This document shows positions 48,894-64,000 of a stretch of 64,000 bases of DNA, one piece after another. The notes under the pieces are model-generated. The model searched no databases. It had not been told where the DNA came from and worked only from the letters and a program-made list of their open reading frames with translations. The stretch is taken from contig CAXIPT010000008.1 of assembly GCA_964030475.1 (NCBI GenBank), forward strand, positions 4,435,500 through 4,499,499, in the 5' to 3' direction. Within the stretch, counting starts at the first letter, position 1. The number at the start of each line of letters is the position of its first letter. This DNA comes from Tethya wilhelma. Its lineage: Eukaryota > Porifera > Demospongiae > Tethyida > Tethyidae. The translations under genes were made by a program, and so were the position numbers.

Positions 48894-50663
48894 CATAGGC
48901 TGCAAAGTGCTTGCAGCAAACAGCAGCTTTTATGTATCTGTAGTCATAGAAACAAATGAAGTCTTTGATAAAATTAATTTCATACATTAGTTGAATAATC
49001 ATGCTGGTCATTGCATTTTATATTATCAAACCTGAAGTCTTTTCCCTGTTGTACACCCTGAACAAAGTTAGCAGCATAGGCAGCTGAAAGATAAGGATCT
49101 GTGTTGGAAAAGAATAGGCAGTCATAATTATAATTTTAGCTGGAGAAAGAATAGTATTGTGGTCTATATAGATGGTCCTCCATGTTTTGCCCCTCACATT
49201 TGCATGACGATTCATCATGTATACATTTGATGATTCATAATTATATGAATTGATGTAAAGTGAGTGTAAATGTATGGGTATAGGTATAGGTATATATGTT
49301 GTTTGTAAGAGTTATGTGCATGTATTATGCCCCTATATAGCTGGGGGGGTATGAGGATATTGAATTCTCAGTGATCTACCTTCTCCAGGCGTCTCTTGGC
49401 CACGCCCCCATCGAGGGTCCCGGTAGATGTTGACATTGGGAGCAAAGAAGGTGAGACCAGACTGTCCTTGATTGTTCATGGCCCTTGCTTCGGTTGCTAT
49501 GACGTTGCCCATCATCTTAACCAAAGTCCTGGCAACCAACACAAGACAAAAACGATAAAGCAACTGTCCTTATTCTCAAGCCTTTCTTGTATGCTTAACT
49601 TGATAAATCTTAAAACTTGGGGGGGAGAAAAGTTAAAAAAACTGACGGGCAAGGCCTGGGATTGAGGCTAGACTGATAAAGTAACAAACTGTGTGGCATT
49701 GAAAAGGAAAATGCTGCCAAATCTTAGCCTCGTTCCCAGGCTCTCCCATCATTTGACCTTACACCTTTCCTCATCGTGAGTGTAGGGTCAAAGGAAGAGC
49801 CCGGGAACGAGGCTAGGTAAATCCAGCTGTCTTACATGTTGAATGTAGCACCCATTCCAATGACTTGAGGGAAAGAGGTAGCAGCTGGAACCTGTGTATT
49901 TTGGTCCATATAACTTTTCAATATCAATAACAGTTATTACGGATTCAATGCATTGTAGTATGATAATTACCTTTCCACCAAAATGCACACCAGGGGAACC
50001 AGCCACTCCATGCAATGCTTCAGACCACCTATAAATATATAATAATAAATGATGTCACAATGACATAACAATTAAGGACACTCTTGTTAGAATTTGGAGA
50101 AGAAAACGACCTTTTTTTTTTGCTACTCACCATTGATAGGCTGGAATCTTAAGTCGGTCGATAGCAGGAGCTGTATGTCCTAACTGAGAGACCTTCTCTT
50201 CCGCTGTCAGCCGGCCCAGCAAATCTAGAAAGAAAGAAAAGGAACAAAAAAAGAGAGAGAGATAATATTGCGTTCTTCAAACCACTCAACATGTCATACT
50301 ACAATAAACACAAACAAACTTGCCTTCCACTCTAGCGTACAAATCCAATTTGGGATTGCTGCAATCACATCACCATGGCAAAATAATCATAATAAAATTA
50401 TCGAGGAGATAAAATAATTATCAATTTTAGTAGATGTGTGTTGATGTGAGATTGATATGACAGCTGTTTCACCAGCTGCAACCATTATATTACTACAGTC
50501 ACTGAGTCAGTGCTGGCTGTCACACTCATACACAAAAAAACTCTCACCAAAATGGGAAACTAGAGATGGTAGAGTCCGTACAAGGATTTGTACAAGCCGT
50601 GACTACTGAGCTTGTTGCAAAGACAAGCAACAGAGCCGCAAATATCACCTGTAGATGGTTCAT
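48894..50663 (-). CDS. GH3 family glycosidase (beta-xylosidase/glucosidase type), N-terminal half
   Basis: Eight exons (minus): 50548..50663, 50324..50358, 50131..50224, 49971..50028, 49836..49891, 49380..49528, 49032..49098, 48894..48937; frame continuous, about 206 residues, open at the end. A signal peptide ([18 protein letters not shown]) precedes [75 protein letters not shown] and CCKHFAAY, the first part of the GH3 TIM barrel in the plant/fungal beta-xylosidase branch. The 35-nt second exon uses a GC donor (G/GCAAGT). The catalytic Asp region and middle domain are absent here; the last two exons are at 45.5 kb. A secreted exo-glycosidase is expected. The ATG lies 158 bp from that of the sarcoglycan gene. 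Confidence 0.85.
49725..49815. mobile_element. Short foldback element, copy 2
   Basis: Arms TAGCCTCGTTCCCAGGCTCT and, on the other strand, TAGCCTCGTTCCCGGGCTCT, extending about 36 bp with a short loop. It lies in a GH3 intron and is the same family as 24607-24692, so it is a dispersed hairpin-type MITE. Confidence 0.65.
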
Positions 50664-50821
50664 CTTGAGGCTGGATGATTGTTTTTGCACCTTGACCCAA
50701 CATCAGGTGGTGGGTGTGGCTAAATCTGTAAACAACAGTACAGACTAGTGGTGTAGATGTAACAGTTGCAATCGTCTCAAGCAGCTACTGAAAATTTCAC
50801 GCAGTTTTTTGCTGATAAACT

Positions 50822-50893
50822 ATGGACAGGGTGAGTGTCATAATTTATTTTCATAATTCTAGTTTCTTGCATCTAACTTAAGTGGGCGGGGCT

Positions 50894-50925
<32 letters not shown>

Positions 50926-52100
50926 GCAGCCTCTCCAAAAGAAGTCTATGATTGCCAAGTCGAGAGAGAGAAGCAGAGCTAAGAAAAGTCTCAACAGAAA
51001 CTTCACAGCTGGGGAGGTTAAAACCAACGAGCACTATCTGAATAGAGTTGGATTGAGGGGTCGCAAGAGATGGGTGTGTCTGGGGGTCTTGGCTGTGGTT
51101 TACTTAATTGCATTGGGACATTTGGTGGTGAGAACACACACTCACACTCACACCCACACACTCACACACACACGCATACACACACACAATGTGTACTCCC
51201 ATATTGATTGCACCATGTTTTCCAATCACTATTCTATCCAGCTGACGTGTGTAATCCTGGGGGTCCTAAGGTTCAGAGAGAGTGGACCATCTTCGTTTGT
51301 CTTTCGTAGCAACGGTGATCTGCTCTGGAGGGAAGGTGCCAATATCACTAACGTGAGACTAGCGAGACCAAGTTCAATACGGGCCTATAATGATCTACCA
51401 CTGGGTTTCCATGGAGATGAAAACAATGAAGTAATGCTATATAGTGGATTGGTTATAGAATTGCTAAAATTTTTATTAAAAACATTACTTTTTGTTGTAC
51501 AGGTCATTTTTCAATCGATTTGTAGTAATACAGTGACTGGATCCCAGTTGAAAGTGACCAGTTCTTCAGTGAACTTTGAACCCGAAGACTCCCTACATCT
51601 CTTGAGCAGTGAGACAGGGGAGCGACTTCTCTTTGTCAACTCCACTCACACCCACATTGCTGGACTGACACACCTGCAAGATGCCCAAACCACAAGGACC
51701 ATCACCAACAGACTACTGGTAAGTTCTGTAATTGACACACTCCTAATCATATAGCTACCTTCCTACATTAGTTACCTGTCCACTCTATCATTGCTTTTCC
51801 ATGCATTTCTAATTGTACATTGGCAGTTGCCAACACATGTCCATTTTGTCAATTAGGATCTTAGTCTGATTGCACCAGACTATTATGACCTTCCATTGGT
51901 GTTGTTTTCAGATGAGAGGTGAGAGTGAGATAGAGTCCTCCCAGAGGGTGACTCTCAGAGGTGCTGCTGGTGTGGCAGTGAGTGGCAGTAGGATAGAGAT
52001 GGCAACTGCTGGTAACATCTCTCTCTCAGCACAGGTAGAGCCAGCTTGTGGAATAAGGGAAAGAAGGCCATTCTAATGATTCTTTTTGTTTCCTTCTTCT

Positions 52101-52133
<33 letters not shown>

Positions 52134-52319
52134 CTCACTATACAGACTACCCTCAGGTTAGGAGGCAGAAATGGTGTCTCTCTTGTTACCTCTACTGGCA
52201 GCAGCCAGCCACCGACCACAACTGGTCATCTCTGTGCTTGTAGCAATGGAAGGATCTTTGTTGTCCCGGCCAACCCTCTCCGCTGTGGAGCAGCTTCTAC
52301 CACCACACTCTGTACCTAG
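50822..52319 (+). CDS. SGCB: Beta-sarcoglycan-like membrane protein
   Basis: Exons 50822..50830 (9 coding nt, MDR), 50927..51127, 51242..51430, 51503..51718, 51912..52034 and 52146..52319 give 303 residues (human SGCB 318). The cytoplasmic N-terminus holds KKSMIAKSRERSRAKK and NFTAGEVKTNEHYLNRVGLR, the conserved sarcoglycan N-terminal block. A single membrane segment (VCLGVLAVVYLIALGHLV, continued by LTCVILGVL in the next exon) gives a type II topology. The extracellular beta-rich stalk ends in CACSNGRIFVVPANPLRCG, the conserved Cys cluster. Sarcoglycans stabilise dystroglycan in the dystrophin complex. Divergent from the GH3 gene. Confidence 0.9.
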
Positions 52320-52843
52320 TCAAACGTTACTACCTCCATCAATATTTCATGATTGAGTGTTTGCTCTGCTTAAATTGTGAGCTAATTCTCAGCTTTATGC
52401 ATTTTAGATATGAAATGACTCTCATAAACAATGTCACATTCTTATTATCAAAATTAAACTTTCACATGACATCACGTAAAAGAAACTCGAAAGCAATTTT
52501 CACACACACAAACAACAATGAACAAACGAAAAACACATACCCATATCGATAAACAACAGTACAGGTACAACACACACAACAGTCAATGGGTACATTAAAA
52601 GTATTAATACTCTGCTATGGACAGCAATAAAACTCCACGTACAGATGCTCCAACAACAAGGCTACATAATGACATTCTCACATAAATCTATCTCTCCACC
52701 TATTATAGCACACACACAGGCAGAACACAAAGCAACATAAAATAATACGACATCAATTCATGCTCACACAAACAAACATACATTAAAAGTCTCAAGGACA
52801 AAAAGTGGCTGAGTGTCCAGCAAGAAATGATCGACAAATAAAA
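52320..52843. other. 3' region of sarcoglycan and start of inverted repeat
   Basis: No gene. From 52425 on it is the reverse complement of 56120 and downwards. Confidence 0.7.
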
Positions 52844-53188
52844 TCATTCGTCTGTGGTTTCACTGTAATCATTGTCGCGATCAGCGGTCATGTGACCAAA
52901 GTTACCGTACAGTGAGACGAATGAAGGTCTATCTTCAGCATTCTGTATTAGTGTATGCATGTGTGGGAAGATTACATCACCATGACATCATAGGGTAAAC
53001 CCCTTTTATTTCAGTCCACTTACAGCCAGCCAGCACTTCTCCATTAGGGTATATACTTCGGGGGGACAACATTTGGGTCTCTCTAATCTGTAGCCCATGA
53101 GCACCTCATCCAGGACCTGAGAGTTAGTGAATGTTGGGTAGGGAGTCTTGCCACCGGTCCACAGCTCCCAGAGTAAGATACCTGGATG

Positions 53189-53220
<32 letters not shown>

Positions 53221-53303
53221 GTGTGTGTGTGTAAGAAAGAGAGAAAGAGAGAGAGAGAGATGGAGTTACAAGTAGAGCTAGAATTAAAAATTTCAACACA
53301 TTT
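52425..53303 (-). repeat. Inverted 0.88-kb repeat, left arm, with two Tec kinase exons
   Basis: Reverse complement of 55240-56120. It contains the last two Tec kinase exons on the minus strand, 53024..53181 (GILLWELWTGGKTPYP...) and 52844..52942 (NAEDRPSFVSLYGN... to stop), with the same lengths and phases as the plus-strand copies. In this orientation they continue the minus-strand 5' half of the kinase gene. Confidence 0.92.
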
Positions 53304-53547
53304 CAAACTTTCAAAATGATCATGTCTTGTACAGGGCAAGGAAGGAGGCTTCGTAGTGAGAAACTCCAGCAGAGAAAACATGTATACACTCTCAATATGG
53401 TAAGATGCCTGTATGTGTGATACAGTTGTTGTGTATGGCATTTTTATGGTTCAAGTGTTGTATATATTGTGCTATAGTATGTAATGGACTCTGGGTTTTA
53501 GTTAGCACATTCAACTGATCTTAGAATCCAGTGTCATGTTTTTGTTT

Positions 53548-53548
<1 letters not shown>

Positions 53549-53640
<92 letters not shown>

Positions 53641-53650
53641 NACACACACA
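53549..53650. repeat. (CA)n microsatellite with N at 53641
   Basis: About 100 bp of CA interrupted by an N; marks the entry to the plus-strand kinase segment. Confidence 0.95.
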
Positions 53651-53661
53651 CTTCATCCCAG

Positions 53662-55701
<2,040 letters not shown>

Positions 55702-56394
55702 TTTTATTTGTCGATCATTTCTTGCTGGACACTCAGCCACTTTTTGTCCTTGAGACTTTTAATGTATGTTTGTTTGTGTGAGCATGAATTGATGTCGTAT
55801 TATTTTATGTTGCTTTGTGTTCTGCCTGTGTGTGTGCTATAATAGGTGGAGAGATAGATTTATGTGAGAATGTCATTATGTAGCCTTGTTGTTGGAGCAT
55901 CTGTACGTGGAGTTTTATTGCTGTCCATAGCAGAGTATTAATACTTTTAATGTACCCATTGACTGTTGTGTGTGTTGTACCTGTACTGTTGTTTATCGAT
56001 ATGGGTATGTGTTTTTCGTTTGTTCATTGTTGTTTGTGTGTGTGAAAATTGCTTTCGAGTTTCTTTTACGTGATGTCATGTGAAAGTTTAATTTTGATAA
56101 TAAGAATGTGACATTGTTTANATTGAAAATATTTCAGCTACTGAATGAAGTGGTAGAGCTACGTACATGTACAGCATTGACAGACTCGCACTACTCACCT
56201 CAGACTTGAGGATGTTCTCAGCTCTTGTCCGTGAGAGAGAAGGAAAGAACCAACTGGAAATAAAACAAGCAAGACACACATGCCATAGTGAGCGAAGTGT
56301 AGTATTGGAGTGCTATAGACAAGACCTTCTCTCGCTATTTTCACAGTTCCAGTTTTGAACTGGAAGTAGGAATTAAGATATTCTGTCTACTTAC
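55702..56394. other. Kinase 3' UTR, N join, and intron
   Basis: Up to 56120 it is the 3' flank of the kinase; N at 56121; then sequence of the intron that should lead from the SH3 exon to the SH2 exons. No extra exon seen. Confidence 0.7.
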
Positions 56395-60960
<4,566 letters not shown>

Positions 60961-61397
60961 GGCGTCTCTCTACGGACAATACAAAGCACCGAAGACTATT
61001 GCAGACGCAAAAGCACACCAGCAGGTGATACGCAGAGCAGTTTGAGTTCAGTTCCTGTCTCTTCCTGCGTCTTGCTGCTCACGAAAGTATGTCACAAAAC
61101 CCCCTCCTTGCAAAGGAAGTGCTCTTTCTTCTGACTTCCAACTGACGGTGAAATTACCTTCTAATAGTATAGCTAGTGTATACTATGGTTCGTATTAATG
61201 GCATACAACATCCAGTAACAGTAGAAGACGGCAAGTTTTTCTGCTCGATTCCTTACTAGTACTCTCGATCTCCTTTAGGCTAAACAGATGACGTATGCTA
61301 AAATTTCACGTGAGAGTCTCATGTGGACGAACGTACGTGGTCACGCCCATTTACTCTGATGTGAGGGGAATTCTTTCTGCAAAAGCAAGACTTCAAG
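60961..61397. promoter_or_regulatory. Region between divergent Tec kinase and arfaptin
   Basis: 437 bp separate the start codons. The proximal part for arfaptin has CACGTG-like and ACGTACGT-type sites near 61309-61340; function is inference. Confidence 0.4.
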
Positions 61398-62741
61398 ATG
61401 GCCGAGCAAGCTGAAGTGGACACAAATCATCTGGGTAAGCCTCTCAGCACCATATTCACCCCTTAGTCCAGTCTAGTGCCATTCCTTGGTTCGCTATGAC
61501 GTGCTGATCTACTCAAAGCAGCCTGACCTAAAGCAGTCACATGTAAATTTAGTTTTCACTCAGTTTGTGAGACCCACTTCCTACAGTATATATTGGTACA
61601 TTCCAATAATTGAATTAGTGAAGTGGTGTGTTATTTTGTGCATGTATAAATTATGTCTATTCTTTTGTTTTTGTGTAGCTGATTCTGAAGCTCAGTCATC
61701 AACTCTGCAAAATGTTGACCTGAGCACTCAACAGTCAACGGAAGAGGCCTCTAAACCAGTGCTCCAGTTTAAGAGTCAAGACTCCCAAGAGCAACAGCAA
61801 TCTCCCGTCGAGGGCACAGAGTTGCAGGCACGTCCACGAACCAGGTCGAGCGGAACTAACTTCAAAGAATGGGGGATCCATCAGCTCAAAGTCACCAAGC
61901 AGTTGGTGTCGGAGAGATTCGGAAAAGGGTTGCGTACGGTCGACGTTCCTCTCGAAACCAGAATCGAAAATCTCAAAGAAACTCAGCGAAAGTACGCTCA
62001 GCTCATCTCGCTCACGTCACAGTTTGGTGCACAGTTCATCCATGTTGTCGAAACGCAAAAATCTCTCGCGGAACACTTTGCATTCATGAGCGTAAAGTCG
62101 CCAGAGCTGCATACAGAGTTTCAATACAATGCTGAAGCTCAGAAAGTGTTTGCACGAAACGGAGAAGCACTCGCAGCAGCCGCGCAGTATTTTGTCGCAA
62201 ACATGAAGACTGTCGCTTCCAAGACGATGGAGGACACACTTCAGACTGTGAAGTCATACGAGACAGCAAGGCTCTCCTACGACGCCTATCGTAGTGACCT
62301 AGAAGTTCTTCGGAAACAGGCCAACTCTTCACAAAAGGCAGCTGCCAATCTTCCCGGGGTAGCTGCAGAGTTTGAGAAACACAAAGCCAAGTTTGAGCAG
62401 CTACGTAACGATGTTGACATCAAGTTGAAGCTACTTGATGAAAACAAGGTATGTTGTGTTTATGCATGTGTCGTTACTGCTGTGAAGTGGTGTGTTTCAA
62501 TGTGTCTAATGTTTGAAGCATTTGTATTGTGTTCCTGTGCTGTGTCCATGCATTATCCCAATGGAAAACCTACTGTATACCCTAGAGTGTTACGTGTGTG
62601 TATATTATGACAGTGATGGAAGTTGTATGTGTGTACATAACACTGTAAGGTTTCAAGTCAAAGTTGTTTTTTGCTGTTAACTTATCACCAATCAGCTTTT
62701 GATAGCGAAGTTGATATCACAATATCTATGCTTTTCTTTCC

Positions 62742-62815
<74 letters not shown>

Positions 62816-63015
62816 TTGCTCAGCTCCAAGTCTCCCACAAGCAATTGGTCCTCCTTCACAAAGCCTTTGCTTCCTACTACTCTGGTAACCATGCGGTAGT
62901 AGATGCTCAGCTCAAAGAGTTTTACAAGAAGTTAGAGGACGAGGAGAGAAGCAAGGAGCCTCCGTCTTGGCTGGAGGACATGCCCAGTCCACGTGACGAG
63001 CAACCTCCGCAATAG
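61398..63015 (+). CDS. ARFIP2: Arfaptin, BAR-domain protein
   Basis: Exons 61398..61434, 61679..62448 and 62824..63015 give 332 residues, near the human 340-373. The N-terminal 75 residues are Gln/Ser-rich. An amphipathic segment (GIHQLKVTKQLVSERFGKGL) precedes the arfaptin-homology BAR domain with ETQRKYAQLISL, KSPELHTEFQYNAEAQK, KTMEDTLQTVKSYETARLSY, FEQLRNDVDIKLKLLDENK and LLHKAFASYYSGN, ending near PSWLEDMPS. Arfaptins sense curved trans-Golgi membranes and bind ARL1, ARF and RAC1. The symbol marks the ARFIP family; ARFIP1 versus ARFIP2 cannot be decided by eye. A CT tract (about 62743-62806) precedes the last acceptor. Confidence 0.9.
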
Positions 63016-63385
63016 TTTAATTTGTCCTTCTGAGTTTTGCCAGTCAGTGTTTATAACTAAGGTTATTAAATGTGTTGTTGTTTATATTATTACTGTTATA
63101 TATTCCAATTTTTTGTGTTCTGAAAAAAAACATGTAATTAATGGCAGTACAAAGTAGTTTTGTATGGTGCAGTTTGTAATTGTGTTGCAAATTTTGGAAG
63201 AATGTGCTGTTACAGTGTGTGGGTGAGGTCTGATGAATGAAAGCAGTGACCAAACTTGGTAACGTGGAGCCAGCTCGTTTTGAGTATTTTAAATTGACGA
63301 CCAACTGGTTGTGTTATTTTTATCAGTGCGGTACACACACACAATAGTAAGAGTTCCTCAATTTTGTCATCATGAAGAGAGCGCA
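63016..63385. other. Intergenic, arfaptin to PY-motif gene
   Basis: 3' flank of arfaptin and 5' flank of the last gene; no coding sequence seen. Confidence 0.6.
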
Positions 63386-63581
63386 ATGGATCGCTTAACA
63401 GCTTTGAACGAACAGCTAGAGGAGACGGTGAGTTGAATAGAGATCGTAATGTTATTCATTGATATTGTTAGATGTGGCAAATTTTTATGAATACTAAATG
63501 AACCATCTTCTGATAGTCAAACATAGAAAGTGTATAATAACTTTACTCCAAAGTTTACTACCAAGTAGATACTATCTTTAA

Positions 63582-63651
<70 letters not shown>

Positions 63652-63652
63652 N

Positions 63653-63685
<33 letters not shown>

Positions 63686-64000
63686 CAGCCTCCTCCACCC
63701 TCACTGTCAGAGGCCCCCCCTTCCTATGCCACTCTTGACCCCCATCCTATATCGCACACCAGTACAAGTTACTTCTCCAATCCGATATTTCACGAAGCTG
63801 ATGTCATTGAACAGGCACTGAACCACGGCAGGCCTACGGGGGACCATGATGAGAGTAGGGGGAGCATTATTGAAGACTCCGATCTCCCCCCTCCTTATTC
63901 ACCAGGCCCCCAGAACATTAGGGGGGCAGATAATGGTACAAAAACTAGTCTGTACAGAGTAAACTTAGTCATTATGTACATACTTTCATACGCATTTATC
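63386..64000 (+). CDS. PY-motif membrane protein, N-terminal part (NDFIP-like?)
   Basis: Partial at the window end. Exon 1 63386..63427 (MDRLTALNEQLEET) splices in phase 0 over a CA tract to 63689 onwards. The protein shows PPPPSLSEAPPSYATL and SDLPPPYSPGPQ, giving PPSY and PPPY motifs that bind WW domains of NEDD4-type ubiquitin ligases. After NGTKTS, a hydrophobic segment begins (LVIMYILSYAFI) if a possible donor after 63934 is not used. Two PY motifs before membrane segments suggest an NDFIP1/2-like adaptor, but the diagnostic transmembrane region is outside the window. Low certainty on identity. Confidence 0.5.
63583..63684. repeat. (CA)n microsatellite with N at 63652
   Basis: About 100 bp of CA in the first intron of the PY-motif gene. 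Confidence 0.95.

Noticed and set aside
53549..53650. Regular repeats that might suggest a CRISPR or other array
   Set aside because: These are simple CA dinucleotide tracts without spacers, in an animal genome.

Overview
This is a window of an animal nuclear genome. It shows spliced genes with GT-AG introns of mostly 50-400 bp and families restricted to or typical of metazoans: a beta-sarcoglycan, a Tec-family tyrosine kinase, an ARHGEF17-type RhoGEF, a CNG channel, SAP30, CCDC134, ANKLE2, KLHL8 and arfaptin. Gene density is high (about 19 loci in 64 kb), several genes are arranged head to head, and dinucleotide microsatellites (CA, CT) are everywhere. Compact genes plus mid-length similarity to vertebrate orthologues would fit a non-bilaterian such as a sponge, but the species cannot be fixed from the sequence. 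All gene names rest on recognising protein motifs by eye; exon borders were placed by splice sites and checked for reading-frame continuity.

Layout. 0-4.2 kb: 3' part of an ARHGEF17-like gene (+). 4.9-7.5: KLHL8 (-), head to head with a Maf/ASMTL-type nucleotide pyrophosphatase (+, 7.65-8.75). 8.8-14.3: an 18-exon gene (-) predicted to encode one 1009-residue type II membrane protein that joins a UDP-glucuronate 4-epimerase domain, two copies of an unnamed Cys-containing module, EGF-like domains and a GT8 glycosyltransferase; this is the most striking item. 14.45-17.4: CAP-Gly protein (+). 17.4-28.5: an intronless unrecognised ORF (-) and a CNG-type channel gene (-) that lacks its cyclic-nucleotide-binding domain here. 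28.5-29.5: a second copy of the CAP-Gly 3' exons with a different tail. 29.9-31.9: SIRT6/7-like sirtuin (-), head to head with an F-box/LRR gene (+, 32.0-34.3). 34.7-40.0: ANKLE2 (-), with its last four exons, an intronic tRNA-Arg and the neighbouring F-box terminal exon present twice. 40.5-43.0: two HMGB genes (-). 43.3-45.4: SAP30 (-) and CCDC134 (+), head to head. 45.5-50.7: a GH3 glycosidase (-) split by a gap, with a third HMGB-like exon (+) inside. 50.8-52.3: beta-sarcoglycan (+). 52.4-61.0: a Tec kinase whose 5' half is on the minus strand and whose kinase half is on the plus strand, with an inverted 0.88-kb copy of the last exons. 61.4-63.0: arfaptin (+). 63.4-end: start of a PY-motif protein (+).

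Five single N positions (36413, 45984, 53641, 56121, 63652) sit in or beside microsatellites or duplicated blocks. Three of them coincide with a duplication, an inversion or a broken gene, so part of the odd architecture is probably haplotype duplication or scaffolding error rather than biology. The epimerase-GT8 fusion is not explained that way: all 18 of its exons join in one frame without touching an N.
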